DNA from: Micromonospora luteifusca
GTDB lineage: Bacteria > Actinomycetota > Actinomycetes > Mycobacteriales > Micromonosporaceae
Length of the DNA stretch: 64,000 nucleotides
Assembly: GCF_016907275.1 (NCBI RefSeq)
Contig: NZ_JAFBBP010000001.1
Span: 5,260,001-5,324,000 of the forward strand
Direction: 5' to 3'
Below are positions 59,726 to 64,000 of this stretch, piece by piece. How positions within the stretch are numbered: the stretch's first letter is position 1; the number at the start of each line of letters is the position of its first letter. The position numbers and the translations under genes were made by a program. The notes beneath the pieces are model-generated. The model was not told where the DNA came from. It made no database searches and worked only from the letters and a program-made list of their open reading frames with translations.

Positions 59726-62200
59726 TCAGGCCAATCCGGCTCGGCGCAGGGCCTCCGCCATTGCGTCGTTGGCGGGCGCGGGCGCGCCCTGCCGCTGCTG
59801 CCCGCCCCGTCCGCCGCGACCGCCGGACCCACCCTGACCGCCGGACCCGCCCTGGCCACCGGAACCGCCCTGGCCGCCGCTGCGACCGCCGGAACCGCCC
59901 CGACCGGCGGACCCGCCACGACCGTCTTGCCCACCGCGTCCGCCCTGCGGTCCGCGCTGCGCCGGGCCGCCGCGCCCCTCCTGGTTCGTCCGACCACCAC
60001 CACCGGTGGCGGCCGGCTCGTCCTCCAAGCGCAGGGTCAGCGAGATGCGCTTACGCGGTACGTCCACGTCGAGCACCCTGACCTTGACGACGTCCCCGGA
60101 CTTGACCACCTCGCGGGGGTCCTTCACGAAGGTGCGGGACATCGCCGAGACGTGCACCAGACCGTCCTGATGCACGCCGACATCGACGAACGCGCCGAAC
60201 GCGGCCACGTTGGTGACGACACCCTCGAGCACCATGCCCGGAACCAGATCACTGATCTTCTCCACCCCCTCGACGAAGGTGGCGGTGCGGAACTCCGGGC
60301 GAGGATCACGGCCCGGCTTCTCCAACTCGGCGAGGATGTCGGTGACGGTGGGCAGGCCGAACCGGTCGTCGACGAAGTCGGTGGCCCGCAGCCCGCGCAG
60401 GATCCCACTCTTACCGATCACCGAGCGCAGGTCCTGCCCTGTGCTGGTGAGGATCCGGCGCACCACCGGGTAGGCCTCGGGGTGCACGCTGGAGGAATCC
60501 AACGGGTCGTCGCCGTCGGGGATGCGCAGGAAGCCGGCGCACTGCTCGAATGCCTTCGGCCCGAGCCGCGCCACCTTCTTCAACTCGGTACGCGACCGGA
60601 ACGGCCCGTTGGCATCCCGGTGCAACACGATGTTCTCGGCCAGCCCTGCGCCGATCCCGGAGACCCGGGTCAGCAGCGGCGCGGAGGCGGTGTTGACGTC
60701 GACTCCGACCGCGTTGACGCAGTCCTCCACGACCGCGTCCAGCGACCGGGACAGCTTCACCTCGGAAAGGTCGTGCTGGTACTGCCCGACCCCGATCGAT
60801 CGCGGGTCGATCTTGACCAGCTCGGCGAGCGGGTCCTGGAGCCGCCGGGCGATGGAGACCGCGCCGCGCAGCGACACGTCCATCCCGGGCAGTTCCTGCG
60901 AGGCGTACGCGGAGGCGGAGTAGACCGACGCCCCGGCCTCGGAGACCATCACCTTGGTCAGGTTGAGCTGCGGGTGTCGCGCGATCAGGTCACCGGCCAG
61001 CTTGTCGGTCTCCCGCGAGGCGGTGCCGTTGCCGATCGCGATCAGCTCCACCCCGTGGGCTCCGGCCAACCGGGCCAGGGTCTCGACCGACGCGTCCCAC
61101 TGCCGGCGCGGCTCGTGCGGGTAGATGGTGTCGGTGGCGAGCACCTTGCCGGTGGCGTCCACCACGGCCACCTTCACGCCGGTCCGCAGGCCCGGGTCCA
61201 GCCCCATCGTCGGCCGGGTGCCGGCCGGTGCGGCCAGCAGCAGGTCACGCAGGTTGGTGGCGAAGACGCGTACCGCCTCCTCCTCGGCCGCCTGCCACAA
61301 CCGCATCCGCAGGTCCGCGCCGAGGTGGATGAGAATCCGGGTACGCCACGCCCAGCGGACCGTATCGGCCAGCCAACGGTCGGCCGGACGACCCGCGTCG
61401 GACACCCCGAACCGGCCGGCGATGGCCGCCTCGTACCGGCTGGGACCGGTGGGCACGGCGTCGGCCTCGCCAGCCTCCTCCGGCTCCATGGTCAGGTCGA
61501 GCACGCCCTCCTTCTCGCCCCGGAACATGGCCAGGATCCGGTGCGAGGGCAGCTTCGGGTACGGCTCGGAGAAGTCGAAGTAGTCGGCGAACTTGGCGCC
61601 GGCGGTCTCCTGACCGTCGCGTACCCGGGAAACCAGACGCCCCCGCGACCACATCTGCTCGCGCAGCGTGCCGATCAGGTCGGCGTCCTCCGCGAAGGTC
61701 TCGATCAGGATCGCCCGCGCGCCTTCCAGCGCGGCCGCGGCGTCGGCGACACCCTTCTCGGCGTCCACGAAGCCGGCGGCAATGGCCCGCGGGTCCTGGC
61801 TGGGGTCGGCCAGCAGCGTCTCGGCCAACGGCGCCAACCCGGCCTCGCGGGCGATCTGCGCACGCGTCCGCCGCTTCGGCTTGTACGGCAGGTAGATGTC
61901 CTCCAGCCGGGACTTCGAGTCGGCGGCCATGATCTGCGCTTCCAGAGCCTCGTCCAACTTGCCCTGGCCGCGGATCGACTCCAGCACCGCGGCTCGCCGT
62001 TCGTCCAACTCGCGCAGATAGCGCAGCCGCTCCTCCAGCGTGCGCAGCTGGGTGTCGTCGAGCAGGCCGGTGGCCTCCTTGCGGTAACGGGCGATGAACG
62101 GCACGGTGGCGCCGCCGTCGAGCAGCTCCACGGCCGCCCGCACCTGACGCTCGGCCACGCCGAGCTCGTCGGCGATCCGCTGATGAACAGACTGGGTCAC
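59726..62200 (-). CDS. tex: Tex-family RNA-binding transcription accessory protein with RGG-rich tail
   Basis: This is an 824-residue protein. The helical Tex N-terminus ([13 protein letters not shown], about residues 35-47) is followed by a YqgF-like RNase H fold ([16 protein letters not shown]), helix-hairpin-helix repeats (NRVSGIG-type [17 protein letters not shown]) and an S1 domain ([28 protein letters not shown]). The last 99 residues (726-824) are unusual for Tex, being almost entirely Gly/Arg/Gln/Ser with RGG and GGSGGQ repeats. The tail ends in a short helix, [12 protein letters not shown]. Tex binds nucleic acid and affects transcription. The GTG at 62200 is the first codon before the conserved start. 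Third positions remain GC-rich throughout the tail, so it is coding. Confidence 0.93.
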   Translation of the reverse strand: MTQSVHQRIADELGVAERQVRAAVELLDGGATVPFIARYRKEATGLLDDTQLRTLEERLRYLRELDERRAAVLESIRGQGKLDEALEAQIMAADSKSRLEDIYLPYKPKRRTRAQIAREAGLAPLAETLLADPSQDPRAIAAGFVDAEKGVADAAAALEGARAILIETFAEDADLIGTLREQMWSRGRLVSRVRDGQETAGAKFADYFDFSEPYPKLPSHRILAMFRGEKEGVLDLTMEPEEAGEADAVPTGPSRYEAAIAGRFGVSDAGRPADRWLADTVRWAWRTRILIHLGADLRMRLWQAAEEEAVRVFATNLRDLLLAAPAGTRPTMGLDPGLRTGVKVAVVDATGKVLATDTIYPHEPRRQWDASVETLARLAGAHGVELIAIGNGTASRETDKLAGDLIARHPQLNLTKVMVSEAGASVYSASAYASQELPGMDVSLRGAVSIARRLQDPLAELVKIDPRSIGVGQYQHDLSEVKLSRSLDAVVEDCVNAVGVDVNTASAPLLTRVSGIGAGLAENIVLHRDANGPFRSRTELKKVARLGPKAFEQCAGFLRIPDGDDPLDSSSVHPEAYPVVRRILTSTGQDLRSVIGKSGILRGLRATDFVDDRFGLPTVTDILAELEKPGRDPRPEFRTATFVEGVEKISDLVPGMVLEGVVTNVAAFGAFVDVGVHQDGLVHVSAMSRTFVKDPREVVKSGDVVKVRVLDVDVPRKRISLTLRLEDEPAATGGGGRTNQEGRGGPAQRGPQGGRGGQDGRGGSAGRGGSGGRSGGQGGSGGQGGSGGQGGSGGRGGRGGQQRQGAPAPANDAMAEALRRAGLA

Positions 62201-62313
62201 GATCTCGATCCGCCTTCGGGAGTGGGTACCGCCCTGCATTGTGCCGGTCGGCACCGGCCGTTGTCGCCGCGCCCGGCCGGGACGACCCCGGGACGGCCCC
62301 GCCGAGGCTGCGC

Positions 62314-62326
62314 TAGCGTGGCGATC
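62314..62326 (+). promoter_or_regulatory. -10 box for leaderless dgt
   Basis: TAGCGT at 62314-62319 precedes the ATG at 62327 by 7 nt, with no Shine-Dalgarno sequence. Transcription probably starts at the ATG. Confidence 0.45.
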
Positions 62327-63838
62327 ATGGAAACACCTGCGGAGCCGCGCGCCCGCCGGCTCTTCGGCGGCAGCGCCCGCGCCCTCGGCGACCTCGCCGC
62401 CAACCCGTTCCGCGCCGACCGGGACCGGATCGTGGGCTCGCCGTTCTTCGCCCGCCTCGGCGGTGTCACCCAGGTGATCAGCCCGGTCGGTTCCGGTCTG
62501 CTGGTGCACAACCGGCTCACCCACAGCCTGAAGGTCGCCCAGGTCGCTCGGTCGATCGCCGAGCGGCTGACGACCGACGCGCTGTCGCGCGACCTGCTGA
62601 ACAAGCTTGGCGGCTGCGACCCCGACGTGGTGGAGGCCGCCGCGCTCGCCCATGACCTCGGCCACCCACCCTTCGGGCACCTGGGGGAACGGGTGCTGGA
62701 CCGGCTGGCCCGCCAGCGCCTGGGCCTCACCGACGGTTTCGAGGGCAACGCCCAGTCGTACCGGATCGTCACCAGCACCGAGATCCGGGGCGCCGCCACC
62801 ACCGGGTTGGACCTCACCGCGGCGGTCCGCGCGGCGATGCTGAAGTACCCGTGGACCCGGCTGGACCACCCCGACCCGCACCCACGCACGATGAACCCGC
62901 CGCCGCGCGGAGCCACCCCGCCGCCGGACGACCCCGAGAGCGGCTCGTCGAAGTTCGGCGCGTACCGCACCGAGCTGGACGACCTGCGGCAGGCTCGGGA
63001 GCCGTTCGCGGGTCGCATCCCGGACTGGCAGCAGACCGTGGAGGCGTCCGTGATGGACACCGCCGACGACATCGCGTACGCCATCCACGACGTGGAGGAC
63101 TTCTACCGGGTCGGTGTGCTCCAACAGGGGTCGGTCTCCGCCGAGCTGATGGCCTGGCAGCGCGAGAGCGGGCAACTCCGGGCGATCACCGACGCGGCGC
63201 TGGCCACCGCGGCCCGGCGACCCGGGGCGGCGATCGAGCGGCTGCGTCGGCAACTGCACCGCAAGGACGCCTGGATCGCCGACGACGACGCCTTCGCCGC
63301 GGCCGTCGAGCACGTCCGCGAGGAGCTGGTCGACGGGCTGCTGGCGATGCCGTTCGACGGCTCGATCGAGGCCGAGCAGTACGTGGCGCGGTTCTCCGCC
63401 CGCTGGTCCACCCGCTTCGTCGAGGCGATCACGGTGACCGATCAGCCCTCGGTGCGCTCCGGTCACGTGCTGCTCGGCTGCGCGCAGTGGCACGAGGTCC
63501 AGGTGCTCAAGTTCGTCCACCACCGGTTCGTGCTGGCCCGGCCGGATCTCGCCCTGCACCAGCGTGGTCAGGCCCGGCTGCTGGGCACCCTGGTCGAGGC
63601 GCTCTGGGAGTGGCTGCTCGACCCGGAGGAGGAGTCGCGGCTGCCCCGCCGACTGCACGACCTGGTCGAGTTGGCCGAGGCGGAGCTGCACCCGCGTACC
63701 CCGGACCGGATCGGTCGAGCCCGGGGTCGGGCCATCGTGGATTTCGTCGCGCAGCTCACCGACGGTCAGGCGGTGGCCATGCTGGACGCGCTCTCCGGCC
63801 GGTCCGGTGCCCTCTGGACCGACGCCTTCGTGCTCTGA
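62327..63838 (+). CDS. dgt: Deoxyguanosinetriphosphate triphosphohydrolase-like HD protein
   Basis: This is a 503-residue HD-domain hydrolase. Metal ligands are His66 ([10 protein letters not shown]) and His109-Asp110 ([16 protein letters not shown]), and a later conserved block is [15 protein letters not shown]. The family hydrolyses dGTP or other dNTPs to nucleoside and triphosphate. A Pro-rich insert (about residues 180-205: [18 protein letters not shown]) is longer than in E. coli Dgt but common in actinobacteria. It is divergent from tex (127 bp) and in actinobacteria often lies near dnaG, which would be beyond this window. Confidence 0.93.
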   Translation: METPAEPRARRLFGGSARALGDLAANPFRADRDRIVGSPFFARLGGVTQVISPVGSGLLVHNRLTHSLKVAQVARSIAERLTTDALSRDLLNKLGGCDPDVVEAAALAHDLGHPPFGHLGERVLDRLARQRLGLTDGFEGNAQSYRIVTSTEIRGAATTGLDLTAAVRAAMLKYPWTRLDHPDPHPRTMNPPPRGATPPPDDPESGSSKFGAYRTELDDLRQAREPFAGRIPDWQQTVEASVMDTADDIAYAIHDVEDFYRVGVLQQGSVSAELMAWQRESGQLRAITDAALATAARRPGAAIERLRRQLHRKDAWIADDDAFAAAVEHVREELVDGLLAMPFDGSIEAEQYVARFSARWSTRFVEAITVTDQPSVRSGHVLLGCAQWHEVQVLKFVHHRFVLARPDLALHQRGQARLLGTLVEALWEWLLDPEEESRLPRRLHDLVELAEAELHPRTPDRIGRARGRAIVDFVAQLTDGQAVAMLDALSGRSGALWTDAFVL

Positions 63839-63865
63839 CCTCAGGCGAGCCTGCTCCGGCCTGGC

Positions 63866-64000
63866 TCAGGCGACGGCCTGCCACCAGCCGTCGACGGCGG
63901 GCGGGTCGTCGACCACCACCCGCTCGCCGGGATGGGGCACGGCGAGCCGCACGTCGCGGGCCTTCGCCTCGGCCCAGAGCCGGTCGACCGGCTCGGACCA
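63866..64000 (-). CDS. 3' end of an unidentified gene (partial)
   Basis: A minus-strand frame enters from the right edge and stops with TGA at 63868-63866. The visible 44 residues include VDRLWAEAKARDVRLAVPHPGERVVVDDPP and a terminal DGWWQAVA. Codon positions are strongly GC-biased at position three, consistent with coding. It converges on dgt with a 27-bp gap. No family could be assigned from this fragment. Confidence 0.6.
   Translation of the reverse strand, partial: WSEPVDRLWAEAKARDVRLAVPHPGERVVVDDPPAVDGWWQAVA

Overview
The window is high-GC DNA with actinobacterial genetic habits: frequent GTG and occasional TTG starts, 4-base stop/start overlaps, TANNNT-type -10 boxes placed 6-8 nt before an ATG (leaderless transcription), a GlgE-type glycogen pathway, and a TAXI-lipoprotein/two-component pair. 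The combination fits a Micromonosporaceae chromosome (Micromonospora-like). That assignment is inference, because no rRNA or tRNA gene lies in the window. No prophage, insertion sequence or CRISPR array was found.

Layout. 1-11.1 kb: an alpha/beta hydrolase, then a wall-teichoic-acid-type locus. It has two CDP-glycerol transferase-family polymerases, a fused ribitol-phosphate cytidylyltransferase/reductase, the two-component ABC exporter TagG/TagH, a TetR regulator and a large GT-C-like membrane protein. 11.1-20.3 kb: housekeeping and small conserved genes (DUF952, an acidic small protein, an OmpR/histidine kinase pair convergent with an orphan TAXI solute receptor, YaaA, a GT39-like membrane protein, an App1-like phosphatase). 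20.3-31.2 kb: glycogen metabolism (glgB, glgE, glgA, glgC, pgm), interrupted by a roughly 1-kb gene-free stretch carrying two tandem-repeat arrays and by a myo-inositol-phosphate-synthase-like gene. 31.2-37 kb: a 26-bp perfect inverted repeat between pgm and an NAD kinase, an acyltransferase-3 gene, and a very large secreted M14 carboxypeptidase.

37.3-57 kb is a composite surface-glycan locus. Its first part has two hexapeptide acetyltransferases, an epimerase, a Wzx-like flippase, three GT4 glycosyltransferases and a Wzy-like polymerase. Its second part is a CapE-CapF-GT-CapG operon for UDP-N-acetyl-L-fucosamine. Its third part is a convergent operon with a PglF-like dehydratase, a PglE-like aminotransferase, two acyltransferase-like genes and a PglC-like initiating phosphosugar transferase (a bacillosamine-type pathway). 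Together these would make a Wzx/Wzy-assembled polysaccharide whose repeat begins with an amino sugar and contains L-FucNAc. 57-64 kb: a DUF389 membrane protein, a small hypothetical gene, an APH-type kinase, Tex with an RGG-rich tail, dGTPase, and the 3' end of an unknown gene.

The most unusual non-coding features are a 54-bp tandem array bracketed by 15-bp inverted termini with a solo relative 34 kb away, the AT-rich 26-bp inverted repeat set between C- and G-runs, and a probable leader-peptide/hairpin region before the second teichoic-acid polymerase gene.
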